Below are positions 21,491-30,192 of a DNA stretch of 64,000 nt, piece by piece (the first letter of the stretch is position 1; each line of letters opens with the position of its first letter). The stretch comes from Dasania marina DSM 21967 (lineage in GTDB: Bacteria; Pseudomonadota; Gammaproteobacteria; Pseudomonadales; Dasaniaceae), in contig NZ_KB891576.1 in NCBI RefSeq assembly GCF_000373485.1, positions 248,001-312,000 on the forward strand. The letters run 5' to 3'. Under the pieces are notes generated by a model that did no database searches, was not told where the DNA came from, and worked only from the letters and a program-made list of their open reading frames with translations. The position numbers and the translations under genes are program-made.

Positions 21491-22678
21491 ATGCAAGCAA
21501 ATCGTGAAGTTGTATTTTTAAGTGCTGTACGTACTGCTATAGGCGGCTATGGTGGCAGTTTAAAAGATGTCCCCCCTGCTGATCTAGGTGCGCTATGCGT
21601 ACGCGAAGCGGTGAAACGTGCGGGGATAGAGGCCAATACTGTTGAAAGCTGTGTAGTCGGCAACGTCTTACGCAGCGAAGCCCGCGATGTCTATATATCG
21701 CGCCTAGTCGCCATAGGCGGCGGCTTAGATATAGCCTCTCATGCCGTTACCGTTAACCGCCTCTGCGGCAGCGGTTTAGAGGCCATTGTTAACGCCACCC
21801 AGCAAATCCAAACCGGTGAAGTGACTACGGCAGTTGCCGGCGGCTGCGAGTCTATGAGCCGCGCCACCTACTCTATGAAATCTAATCGCTGGGGCCAACG
21901 CATGGGCAACAGTGAGATTGAAGATGATATGAGCATCGCCCTACACGACCCTTTTGGCACTGGCCACATGGGGGTTACCGCCGAAAATCTGAGCGAAAAG
22001 TTTGCCATTAGCCGCGAAGAACAGGACAAACTCGCCGAAACCAGCCACAGCCGCGCCATTAACGCCATAGAGCAAGGCTACTTCAAAGAACAAATCGTAC
22101 CGGTGGAGTTAAAAACTCGCAAAGGCGTCACCTTCTTTGATACCGATGAGCACCCCCGCAAAGGCACCACTGCCGAAAGCATTAGCACCATGAAAACCAT
22201 TTTCAAAAAAGACGGTACCGTCACCGCCGCCAACGCCTCAGGTATTAACGATGCTGCCGCCATGACGGTATTAATGGAGCGTTCAGCCGCCGAAGCTCAG
22301 GGTTTAAAGCCTATAGCCAGAGTAGTTTCCTACGCCCGTGCCGGCGTAGAGCCTTCTATTATGGGCATAGGTCCTGTGCCTGCGGTTAAACTGGCCTTAC
22401 AGCGTGCCGAATTAACCGTAGCCGATTTAGACGTGATTGAGTCTAACGAAGCCTTTGCCGCCCAAGCTTGCAGCGTAGCCAAAGAGTTAAACTTCCCCGC
22501 CGACAAAACCAACCCCAACGGCGGTGCCGTGGCGTTAGGCCACCCTGTCGGTGCCAGTGGTGCGATCTTAATAACCAAATTAATCTATGAGCTGCAACGC
22601 ACTAAAGGCCGTTACGGCTTAGCGACGTTGTGCATAGGTGGCGGCCAAGGTATAGCCATGGTGATAGAAGCGCTATAA
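21491..22678 (+). CDS. Acetyl-CoA C-acyltransferase / acetyltransferase (thiolase)
   Basis: A 395-residue thiolase. Catalytic Cys92 lies in VNRLCGSGLEAIVNA, the His in GGAVALGHPVGASGA and the second Cys in LATLCIGGGQGIA. It is closer to the AtoB/PhaA/BktB-like degradative or biosynthetic thiolases than to FadA at 14772, so the window has two thiolases of different subfamilies. AAAAGGT stands about 7 bases before the ATG. It appears monocistronic: a terminator follows at 22757-22786. Control by the divergent AraC gene is inferred from arrangement. The preferred chain length cannot be read from sequence alone. Confidence 0.93.
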   Translation: MQANREVVFLSAVRTAIGGYGGSLKDVPPADLGALCVREAVKRAGIEANTVESCVVGNVLRSEARDVYISRLVAIGGGLDIASHAVTVNRLCGSGLEAIVNATQQIQTGEVTTAVAGGCESMSRATYSMKSNRWGQRMGNSEIEDDMSIALHDPFGTGHMGVTAENLSEKFAISREEQDKLAETSHSRAINAIEQGYFKEQIVPVELKTRKGVTFFDTDEHPRKGTTAESISTMKTIFKKDGTVTAANASGINDAAAMTVLMERSAAEAQGLKPIARVVSYARAGVEPSIMGIGPVPAVKLALQRAELTVADLDVIESNEAFAAQACSVAKELNFPADKTNPNGGAVALGHPVGASGAILITKLIYELQRTKGRYGLATLCIGGGQGIAMVIEAL

Positions 22679-22756
22679 ACCCGTCCTTAGTAATGGAAAG
22701 GTATAAAACGGCTATCTGTGAATAGCTGATTACGAAAATCAGATAGTTTGACGATG

Positions 22757-22786
22757 AAAAGCTCTTACTTTGGTGAGGGCTTTTTT
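22757..22786 (+). terminator. Rho-independent terminator after thiolase
   Basis: Arms 22757-22768 (AAAAGCTCTTAC) and 22773-22784 pair with G-U allowances and are followed by T to 22786. It is about 78 bp past the thiolase stop. Confidence 0.75.
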
Positions 22787-22839
22787 ATTGCCCGTGAGGA
22801 AAGCTCCGGCTGAGCTTGATGATTACTAGCCCGAGGGTT

Positions 22840-22984
22840 GAGCCGGATGCTGTCGCTACATGGGCTGTCCCCTCCCCCCTTTATCTAAAAAGACGCCCGC
22901 CTCCGCTGCTAAGCCTTAAGGCGCTGCGCTGTCTCATCCGCTACCGCGGCCAGCCCCTTTATATTTCGCGACAGCACCCGGCTC
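22840..22984. repeat. Long-range inverted repeat 1 in a gene-free region
   Basis: Arms 22840-22856 (GAGCCGGATGCTGTCGC) and 22968-22984 match as reverse complements at 16 of 17 positions. A second pair inside, GGGCTG at 22862-22867 and CAGCCC at 22951-22956, extends the fold, and GCCTTAAGGC at 22913-22922 is a perfect palindrome. The 645-bp stretch 22679-23323 has no convincing gene; a 73-codon open frame at 22816-23037 runs through this hairpin and is not accepted. Confidence 0.65.
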
Positions 22985-23053
22985 ACCTCTCTAGCATCGT
23001 GCGTGTTTTGTTTGTCGGTAAGAAATATGCAGTGTGATCTCGCGCGATATACA

Positions 23054-23218
23054 GGTAATGGCCCAAGGCTATTGCGTAATATCAAAGATGAGCGCTGAGT
23101 GAACGACTGAGACCGGCTGCCTTCCCCGCAGGGGTGTCGGGCTCAGGCGAGAGCGAAAGCAGCCCCTCCCCTGTGGAACAGCGCCGCCATCATGAAGCAA
23201 TAGCCTTGGGCCATTACC
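23054..23218. repeat. Long-range inverted repeat 2, perfect 22-bp arms
   Basis: GGTAATGGCCCAAGGCTATTGC at 23054-23075 (22 bp) is exactly the reverse complement of 23197-23218. The 121 bp between contains smaller GC-rich hairpins (CCCCGCAGGGG). The whole could fold as one cruciform or a structured RNA, or be a small non-autonomous mobile element. No open frame of note is inside. Confidence 0.7.
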
Positions 23219-23266
23219 GAATTAAAAACTAGATATACTCCAACAAATAACCACACAGCCTTTACA

Positions 23267-23301
23267 AAAAAAGCCGCTATTTAAAAAATAACGGCTTTTT
23301 T
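23267..23301. terminator. Terminator after the YjiH-family gene
   Basis: Arms 23267-23282 and 23286-23301 (AAAAAAGCCGCTATTT pairing with one mismatch) with a T run on either strand. It lies 23 bp past the stop of the minus-strand gene at 23324. Confidence 0.85.
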
Positions 23302-23323
23302 ATTTCTGCTAAAAACGATCCAC

Positions 23324-24700
23324 CTACAATAAATAATGAGCGATTAACGTTAAGATCGGCAGCGCTATAACGGTACGCACAGCAAAGATAGCAATCAGCT
23401 GCGGTACACTTAGAGGGATTTTTGAACGCATAATTAAAATCCCAGACTCGGCAAAGAAGATCAACTGCGTAACCGACAAACCCGCCAACACAAAGCTGGT
23501 AATAGGGTTATCTATGCCGCCGGCGATGATAGCGGGTACAAATTGATCCAATAAACCAACCACCACACCGGGAGCCGCCGCGTGCGCCTCAGGGATTTGC
23601 AGCAACTCTAACAGCGGAACTATGGGCGCGGTGATAAAGTGGAAAATGGTGGTGTATTCATAGGTCGCTAATGCCAAGAACTCAATGGCCATAGCAGCTG
23701 GCATCATAGTGAAAAACAAATCCAGCAAGTTATGAAAGCCACTTTTAATCATCCTGGAAATAGACGGCGCTGTAGAGGCCCTAGTTAAAGCCTGCTCCAA
23801 GGCCCAGCTGCCTAAAGAACGGCCTTCACCGGCCGCCTCTTTGATTTGTTTACCCACCGGCGGGTAATAATCATCGGGAATAAACGATAAAGGGGGCAGC
23901 TTAGGCGTTACGATGGCGCAAATCACACCAATTAATACCATAGCGCCGTACAGCAGGAAAAAGTGCTCAGAAATACCCGCCACTTGTGCGGTTAATACTA
24001 CAAAGGGCACCGACACCACCGAGAAATTAGTGGCGATTACTGAAGCTTCACGCATAGAGTAAAAGCCGGTTTCGTATTGCCGTATGGTAACCAACACCGC
24101 AATACTGGATGAGCCTACCCAGGAAGCCAGTGCATCAATAGTCGAACGGCCAGGCAGGCCAAACACTTTTTGAAACACCTTGCGTAACATCGTGCCGGTA
24201 AACTCTAAAAAGCCATAATCTGTTAACAAGGGCAGCAATAGGCAACCTATGCCTATTAAACAAAAGATAATCCCGGCTACATCAACAAATGCGGTAATGC
24301 CGGTGGATTTACCTATTACCCACTCGGGGCCGTATTGCAGCAAGGTCATGGTGCTGAAGATAGCACCCAATACCCGCAAGATTAGCCAGATGGGCGTAGT
24401 TTGAAACATCTCCGCCATAGCGGGTGTGCGTTTGCTCCACGATTCAGAAGCCACGCTGTAAAACAAAGACAGTAGCGCTGAACTAACAAAAATAAAGGTG
24501 GTTATGTGTGCCATCGACGTGCCCACAGAAGCTTTCAACAGCTCTGCCAGCATACCCAGTATCACGGTCATTTTGCCGTTAAACTCAACCGGCACCAAGA
24601 AAAAACCGACACCTAATAACGAGGGAATAAGAAATTTTAAAAAGTTAGCGCGCGTCCAGTGCTCACTATTTCTTACTGAATCTACCACTTGTTCACTCAT
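23324..24700 (-). CDS. YjiH-family membrane protein with nucleoside-recognition Gate domain
   Basis: An inner-membrane protein of 458 residues with about ten hydrophobic segments. It resembles the YjiH family: the N-terminal NFLKFLIPSLLGVGFFLVPV, and two Gate-type segments, one around DALASWVGSSSIAVLV and one near GGIDNPITSFVLAGLSVTQL. The family's substrate is not established; Gate domains occur in concentrative nucleoside carriers and spore-maturation proteins. A terminator (24772-24803) separates it from the TonB receptor upstream, so it is probably expressed on its own. The ribosome site before the ATG is weak (AAGTGAG). Confidence 0.88.
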   Translation of the reverse strand: MSEQVVDSVRNSEHWTRANFLKFLIPSLLGVGFFLVPVEFNGKMTVILGMLAELLKASVGTSMAHITTFIFVSSALLSLFYSVASESWSKRTPAMAEMFQTTPIWLILRVLGAIFSTMTLLQYGPEWVIGKSTGITAFVDVAGIIFCLIGIGCLLLPLLTDYGFLEFTGTMLRKVFQKVFGLPGRSTIDALASWVGSSSIAVLVTIRQYETGFYSMREASVIATNFSVVSVPFVVLTAQVAGISEHFFLLYGAMVLIGVICAIVTPKLPPLSFIPDDYYPPVGKQIKEAAGEGRSLGSWALEQALTRASTAPSISRMIKSGFHNLLDLFFTMMPAAMAIEFLALATYEYTTIFHFITAPIVPLLELLQIPEAHAAAPGVVVGLLDQFVPAIIAGGIDNPITSFVLAGLSVTQLIFFAESGILIMRSKIPLSVPQLIAIFAVRTVIALPILTLIAHYLL

Positions 24701-24771
24701 ACTTACTCACTTACTTTTTTATACTTATCAAGCCGGATACTAGCCTAATTACACCTATCATATTCAATAAT

Positions 24772-24803
24772 AAACAATAAGGGCCTTGCGGCCCTTATTG
24801 TTT
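24772..24803. terminator. Terminator after TonB receptor 24820-27186
   Basis: Perfect 14-bp stem, arms 24772-24785 (AAACAATAAGGGCC) and 24790-24803, loop TTGC. On the minus strand it lies 16 bp past the receptor stop and is followed by a T-rich stretch. Confidence 0.88.
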
Positions 24804-24819
24804 AAAAACCTTTCTATAT

Positions 24820-27186
24820 TTAGAAGGTATATTTCACACCAACACCTACCGTACGTGGGCGCACCACATAACTGGCATCACCAGCCTGGTTACGATTACT
24901 GGCATCAGCCACACCGGCATACTGTTGGTAAAAGGCATTACCCAGCTCTAAGGTAGAGTCATCTGAATCAAAGGCATTATCTATAGAGAGTGAGAACTGC
25001 CATTGATCGACGTAAACCATTAACGAGGTATCGATAATCACTTGTGCATCGACTTCATCATAGTAAATACTGCTTTTGTTAAAGTCGGTGCCGAAGCTTT
25101 CTTTATAAAAACCACCCAAGCGGTAAGACAGTTCTACGCCGTTATCCATCATATAGGAATAATCTAACGCCGCAGTAAAGGTGCTTTTGGGCACGCCCGG
25201 TAAGTCAGAACCTTTCTCTATAATTAAGGTAGGGTCACCGGCTAGATTAGGTAAGCCTGAAAAGTCCTCAGAGGTTTCCGCTGACACATAAGCATAGCCT
25301 AAAGAGAGTGATAGATTTTCAGTAAAGTGTGATTTCACCTCTAGCTCTAAGCCGGTAGTTTTAGATTCACCTAAATTATAAACAATGGGGAAGCCGCCCT
25401 GCGCACGTTGCAGTACTTGGTTGTCGTCCCAATCTATAGTGAAGATTGCACCTGACATTTCTAAATGATTGTCCAAGAAACGGCCTTTAAAGCCCACTTC
25501 CATGTTGGTAGCCTTATCAGCATCAAAGGTCATTAAGCTAGCGTGGTTGGCAAAAATACCACCCTCTACCGCCGTGGTGGCTGGATCATCTATGGGTAGG
25601 CCATTAGAACCGCCGTGGCGGAAACCTTCGGCCCAAGTCATAAACACCATCATGGTTTCTGATAAATCATAAGAGGTATTGAATTTAAAGATTTCATCTT
25701 CAAAGTCTTGCTCAGCGCTACCACCACTCAAACCGGTGGGGCCATCACCACAAAAAACACCGCAGGGAGGTAGGGTAATCGTTTGGCTACTTTTAAAGGT
25801 TTGATCAAAGAAGCGCGCACCTAAGGTCATCTGCCAAGCTTCGGTGACGTGGTAGGTCAGCTCACCAAATACAGCCTTATCTTTAAAGTTATCTTTTTGA
25901 ATATTGGTGTAGCCCAAGTCCGGCGCTTGCGGGTTAGTAATACCGTAAAACGTATCGATGCCGTGTATATAATCAGCAGCATCTGCCGAGCCATTCCAAG
26001 AAGAGTAATAAGCACCCACTACCCAGTCAAAATCACTTTCGGTGTTAGATACTAAACGTACTTCTTGCACAAAAGCATCGGTTTCAAATTCTTTAACACC
26101 AGTAACAAAGTTTCTTGGCACGCCATCGTAGTAAGCCCAAAAACCTTGCGCTGCATAGTTGTAGCTTTGGTCGTAGGTGCTGTCGGCTTCATTGCGATAA
26201 TAAGAACTGGAAGACGATACCGTGGCAAAACCGACATCAGCCTGTATATCTAAAGAGCTAATACGCACATCGCGGCTAAAAGGCTCTAGGCGTTTAACAC
26301 CCGACTTATAATCGCCTTCGCTAGCGGAATAGGCTTGGCGGCCATCGACATTATCAGATTGAATTTGGTGATTAAATTCTAAACCTACACTATCGCTAAT
26401 ATCCCAGACAAAACCTAAACGGGCATATTCAACGGTGTTGCCGTTAATATCTTTTTTACTGCTTAGCACACCAGTAGGCTGGCCGTTAGCGTCTAGCCCC
26501 TCTAATCTGTTGGCGTCGATAAAACCGCTGTTATCTACATAAGCACCCACGGCGCGTACGGCCATGTTGTCGGAGATAGGCAGGTTAACCATAAACTCGG
26601 TATCGGTGTTCATATCACCGGCACCAGTAGTCTGCGCAACTTTAGCCGAGACATGGGCTTCAAACGCTTCCATGCTAGGCTTGTTTTGTATGTAACGCAC
26701 GGTGCCACCCAAAGAGCCAGAACCGTATAAAGTGCCCTGCGGTCCGCGCAACACTTCTACGCGATTAATGTCGCGCATGTTTAAGTTAACAAATAAAGGC
26801 GTCTCACCTATGTAGGTAGAAACGGCAGGGTCAGAGGAGCGATAAAAATCTTCAAAGCCACCTGCTTGTGCGTTCATACCACGCATAATCAAGCCGCCAC
26901 TGATGCCGTTGTTACGTGGGCCAGTGTCGCTAAAAGAAAGCCCGGGTATATTACGGGTTAATTTAGAAAAGTCGGTAATACCGGCTTTCTCTAGAGCTTC
27001 ACCACCTACGGCGCTGATGTTAGAGGGAATATCCATCACCGTCGTGTTGCGGCGGCTAGCGGAGACCACCATTTCCTCTAATTCCAAAACTGTGCCTTGC
27101 GCTTGTACCGCGATTGGGGCAGACATCGATACCATCGGTATTAATATGCTCAGTGCTTTTTTCTTGAATGCTTGTTTGTTAAGCAT
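24820..27186 (-). CDS. TonB-dependent receptor
   Basis: An outer-membrane receptor of 788 residues. The ATG at 27186 is chosen because GAGGAG lies 10 bases ahead of it; an ATG at 27204 would place that ribosome site inside the gene. The signal peptide ends PIAVQAQ and is followed by LELEEMVVSASRRN (TonB-box region). The plug shows DIPSNISAVGGEALEKAG, GLIMRGMNAQAG and VEVLRGPQGTLYGSGSLGG, and the chain ends GVGVKYTF. There is no STN domain. It belongs to the large FyuA/CirA-like group seen many times per genome in marine proteobacteria. Substrate unknown. It lies directly downstream of the FecIRA-type set but has its own leader. Confidence 0.93.
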   Translation of the reverse strand: MLNKQAFKKKALSILIPMVSMSAPIAVQAQGTVLELEEMVVSASRRNTTVMDIPSNISAVGGEALEKAGITDFSKLTRNIPGLSFSDTGPRNNGISGGLIMRGMNAQAGGFEDFYRSSDPAVSTYIGETPLFVNLNMRDINRVEVLRGPQGTLYGSGSLGGTVRYIQNKPSMEAFEAHVSAKVAQTTGAGDMNTDTEFMVNLPISDNMAVRAVGAYVDNSGFIDANRLEGLDANGQPTGVLSSKKDINGNTVEYARLGFVWDISDSVGLEFNHQIQSDNVDGRQAYSASEGDYKSGVKRLEPFSRDVRISSLDIQADVGFATVSSSSSYYRNEADSTYDQSYNYAAQGFWAYYDGVPRNFVTGVKEFETDAFVQEVRLVSNTESDFDWVVGAYYSSWNGSADAADYIHGIDTFYGITNPQAPDLGYTNIQKDNFKDKAVFGELTYHVTEAWQMTLGARFFDQTFKSSQTITLPPCGVFCGDGPTGLSGGSAEQDFEDEIFKFNTSYDLSETMMVFMTWAEGFRHGGSNGLPIDDPATTAVEGGIFANHASLMTFDADKATNMEVGFKGRFLDNHLEMSGAIFTIDWDDNQVLQRAQGGFPIVYNLGESKTTGLELEVKSHFTENLSLSLGYAYVSAETSEDFSGLPNLAGDPTLIIEKGSDLPGVPKSTFTAALDYSYMMDNGVELSYRLGGFYKESFGTDFNKSSIYYDEVDAQVIIDTSLMVYVDQWQFSLSIDNAFDSDDSTLELGNAFYQQYAGVADASNRNQAGDASYVVRPRTVGVGVKYTF

Positions 27187-27207
27187 GGGCTGAAATCTCC
27201 TCATTAT

Positions 27208-27268
27208 TATTCACAAAGATTGACTTGCTACTAACACTAAGACGAACAGTGTTTTAGATTTGTGAATA
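27208..27268. promoter_or_regulatory. Nested inverted repeat in the leader of the TonB receptor
   Basis: TATTCACAAA at 27208-27217 pairs with TTTGTGAATA at 27259-27268. Inside, AACACT at 27233-27238 pairs with AGTGTT at 27248-27253. The element is between 22 and 82 bp upstream of the ATG at 27186. TATTCACAAA also occurs at 3980-3989, upstream of the first TonB receptor. Confidence 0.4.
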
Positions 27269-27388
27269 AAAAAATGAAAAAAGTCTAAATATTAATTCTA
27301 AGGGTAATGACAAGGCCTACACTAGTGCCTCAGAAAAATATAAGCATTCGCTATTATTTAGCATAGGAAAACGAAGCATTTCAAACAC

Positions 27389-29965
27389 CTACCAATGGTA
27401 AGCCAAGGCCAAGCCATAGGTTCTGGGCGGTGCAATCACCCGCATTAACAGGCCAGAACTTTTAGAAGAAAAAGCCTCAGTGTAATACTGTTTATCGGCC
27501 AAATTACGGCCCCACAGCGATAGCTGCCAACGCTCACCGGGCCCCGCCAGCACGATACTACCGTTATACAACCAATAAGCCTGCTGGCTTTTCACCTCTA
27601 GGTTATCCAAGGCTAAATAGACTTTACTCTGATAGGCGGCATCAGTAGCAAAGCTTAGCGACCAGCCGTTATCCAGCGGGTATCGATAATCTACCGCGAG
27701 ATTCATCGCCCACTGCGGGGAATTAACCGGCACATTACCGCTTAAGTCCTGCTGCACTTCATCACGGGTACCCGCCAGTTGCACATCGCCACGCTGAGTA
27801 TCGTAGTACACCGCATCTATATAACTGGCCCCCAGCACGATATTGCTGCGGCTGCTGGGCTGCCAGCGCAACTCCCCCTCTAAGCCGCTGGCACGTATAT
27901 CACCGGCATTGGAAATCAAGAAGGTTCCCGCAGCGGTAGAGGATACCTGCTGTAGGTTGCGGTAGTCGTAGTAGTACAGCGCCGTGCTGGCCACCATATG
28001 CCAGGCGGGTAGCTGCCATTTAAGGCCCAGCTCATAGGCGGTTAAAGTCTCTTCATCATAGGGTTCGCCATCTTCTGGCAGTATTAACCAATAGCCGGTG
28101 AAGCCGCCGCTTTTATAGGCTTGGCTGACATTGGCATACCACAACCAATGATCGCTGGCCTGAAAATCCAAACCCAATTTGCCCGACCAAGCCCCATAGC
28201 TAATGCTATCATCCGTGGCGGTTACCACCCCCGGCGCAACCGGCACGGTGAGCACCTCTACAGTGCCGTTATTGAAGGGATCTAGGTTTGTGGTAGTGCC
28301 ATTAAAGTCTATGCGGTCATGACTGTAACGCAGCCCTGCCAACGCTCGCCAGCGCGAATTTAAACTCCATTCAACGTGGCTAAATAGCGCTTGGTTAATA
28401 GTCTTTTGGCGGTAATCCACCAATATGTCAGTACCCCAGCGGTCACGGCCTGAGGTAAGCACCGAGGCGGCTATATCCTCATCGCTGTATATGCCCCCCA
28501 CTATCCACTCAAAGCCACTGTCACCTTGCGAAACTAAGCGCAGCTCCTGCGAATAAATAGCTATATCATCGTTAAGGATATTGTCCCCCAGCAGCAAGGG
28601 AGAGGCATCAAACTCTTCCTCTAAAATTTTATCGAAGCTTTGGTAACCGCTAATAGCCTGCAACTCGGCGAAGGGCAGTTGCCAAGTCACCTGCAACACC
28701 CCGCCGTGGGTATCGGTCTCGACTATAGGATCTAGGCTGAATTCACCCTTATAAGGGTCGCCATCGGTATCTTTATAACCCTTAATATTCACGCAGGACT
28801 GCTGCAGCCCCGCCAAATCATCCTGCAACCAAGCCTGGCAAGGCTGTTCAAATATCTCTCCCAGTAGCGGGGATTGCGTCGGTTGATTAGGGTCTCTAGT
28901 ACCTAATACATCGTAATGCCACTGCTCTGAGCGGTCTTTTAAAGCATAAACTTTGGCATAGACGCTGAGCTTGTCATCGGGTGCCCACAGCAGCGAGCCG
29001 CGCCAGGAGTTAATATCCACCTCACCGTGATTACGACCCGTGAGTGTGTTTTCATAAAAGCCCTGCTGCTGCCTACGGCTGTTAAAGGCAAAGCGCCCCG
29101 CCAGCTCGTCACTTAAACCACCGCCTATGGCACCCTGCACGGCGGTGTATTGATAATTACCTTTGTCTATACGCAGATAGGCATCAAAGCTTTGCTTGGG
29201 CTTACGAGTAACCACGCTGATAGCCCCGCCCAATGTATTGCGGCCAAACAGCGTGCCCTGCGGGCCGCGCAGCACCTCTACCCGCTCTATATCGTATAAA
29301 TCAAAACTCAACAGGCTGCTGCTATTTAAATACAGATCATCCACATAAAAGCCTATGGTGCCACTCATGTTGGAAGTAAAGCTGTTATAGCCTATGCCCC
29401 GTATCGTAAAAACGGGGTTACTGGTGGCGTAAGGGCTTTTCACCGTCATGGAGGGCACCTGTGCCGCCAGCCGTTCGGGATTGGCCATACCTAAAGCAGT
29501 AATCGCGCTGCCATCAAACACACTTAAGGCCACACTCACTTGCTCTGGCCGCTGCCGGCGCTTGCGGGCAGTGACCAGTATCTCTTCTATTAACACGGCC
29601 TCTTGCTGCTCGCTAGGCTGAGTTAGAGGATAAATAATCACTGTGTGCTCGCCGCTAAGCTCATACTGCAGACCACTGCCCTGTAGCAGCTGGGCTAATA
29701 AGACTAACGGCGGGTAATCCCCTGTTATCGCGGTGATGCGGTGCTCGGGCATAGCGGTTTGCGGAAAAATTAGCTGCACCCCGGCCTGCTTAGAAAAAGC
29801 CAATAGTGCAGTGGCCAGTGGTTGGGCAGGTAAATTAAAGGGTTTACTAATAGCTGTCGGCCCGGCGTCGGCACTAAGCGAAGGGTTGGAATAACAGACA
29901 CAGACCATCCATAGCAACGCACAGGCGTAGCTAGCCAAGGTTTTGCCCGTCACCGCGTCATCCAT
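27389..29965 (-). CDS. FecA-type TonB-dependent transducer receptor
   Basis: An 858-residue receptor. After the signal peptide (to about residue 32), residues 43-115 form a secretin/TonB short N-terminal (STN) signalling domain (FNLPAQPLATALLAFSKQAG). A TonB-box-like VLIEEILVTARKRRQ follows. The plug has VSVALSVFDGSAITALG, FTIRGIGYNSF and VEVLRGPQGTLFGRNTLGG, and the chain ends LALAYHW. The STN domain, together with the FecR- and FecI-like genes just upstream, marks a transducer that reports substrate binding to an ECF sigma factor. A 227-bp leader with an inverted repeat (29975-29995) separates it from the FecR gene. Ferric-chelate uptake is the usual role; substrate is not shown here. Confidence 0.92.
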   Translation of the reverse strand: MDDAVTGKTLASYACALLWMVCVCYSNPSLSADAGPTAISKPFNLPAQPLATALLAFSKQAGVQLIFPQTAMPEHRITAITGDYPPLVLLAQLLQGSGLQYELSGEHTVIIYPLTQPSEQQEAVLIEEILVTARKRRQRPEQVSVALSVFDGSAITALGMANPERLAAQVPSMTVKSPYATSNPVFTIRGIGYNSFTSNMSGTIGFYVDDLYLNSSSLLSFDLYDIERVEVLRGPQGTLFGRNTLGGAISVVTRKPKQSFDAYLRIDKGNYQYTAVQGAIGGGLSDELAGRFAFNSRRQQQGFYENTLTGRNHGEVDINSWRGSLLWAPDDKLSVYAKVYALKDRSEQWHYDVLGTRDPNQPTQSPLLGEIFEQPCQAWLQDDLAGLQQSCVNIKGYKDTDGDPYKGEFSLDPIVETDTHGGVLQVTWQLPFAELQAISGYQSFDKILEEEFDASPLLLGDNILNDDIAIYSQELRLVSQGDSGFEWIVGGIYSDEDIAASVLTSGRDRWGTDILVDYRQKTINQALFSHVEWSLNSRWRALAGLRYSHDRIDFNGTTTNLDPFNNGTVEVLTVPVAPGVVTATDDSISYGAWSGKLGLDFQASDHWLWYANVSQAYKSGGFTGYWLILPEDGEPYDEETLTAYELGLKWQLPAWHMVASTALYYYDYRNLQQVSSTAAGTFLISNAGDIRASGLEGELRWQPSSRSNIVLGASYIDAVYYDTQRGDVQLAGTRDEVQQDLSGNVPVNSPQWAMNLAVDYRYPLDNGWSLSFATDAAYQSKVYLALDNLEVKSQQAYWLYNGSIVLAGPGERWQLSLWGRNLADKQYYTEAFSSKSSGLLMRVIAPPRTYGLALAYHW

Positions 29966-29974
29966 GTGCGCAAT

Positions 29975-29995
29975 ACTCGAGTAACACTATCGAGT
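29975..29995. promoter_or_regulatory. Inverted repeat in leader of FecA-type gene
   Basis: ACTCGA at 29975-29980 and TCGAGT at 29990-29995 are spaced by 9, just upstream of the start codon region at 29965. They could be a hairpin in the 5' leader or an operator. The rest of 29966-30192 shows no gene. Confidence 0.3.
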
Positions 29996-30192
29996 GTGTG
30001 CAATCTATCCCTATGCTGTGCCTGGCTATAGCTGTATGGCAGCGCAGTGTTGATGTCGCTACCCTAAACGCACTAAATGGAAAGCTAAGCATTTTATTAT
30101 TATGGCCCCCCGCGGGGCTTATTCTCAAGAGTTGTTGCCAGCGCTGGCTATAATTCGCTATAACTAACTATAACTATCCAGCGCTAAAGAGC

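Noticed and set aside
22816-23037. A 73-codon open frame in the gene-free region
   Set aside because: It runs through an inverted repeat, has no ribosome site or recognisable domain, and its composition follows the GC-rich hairpins.
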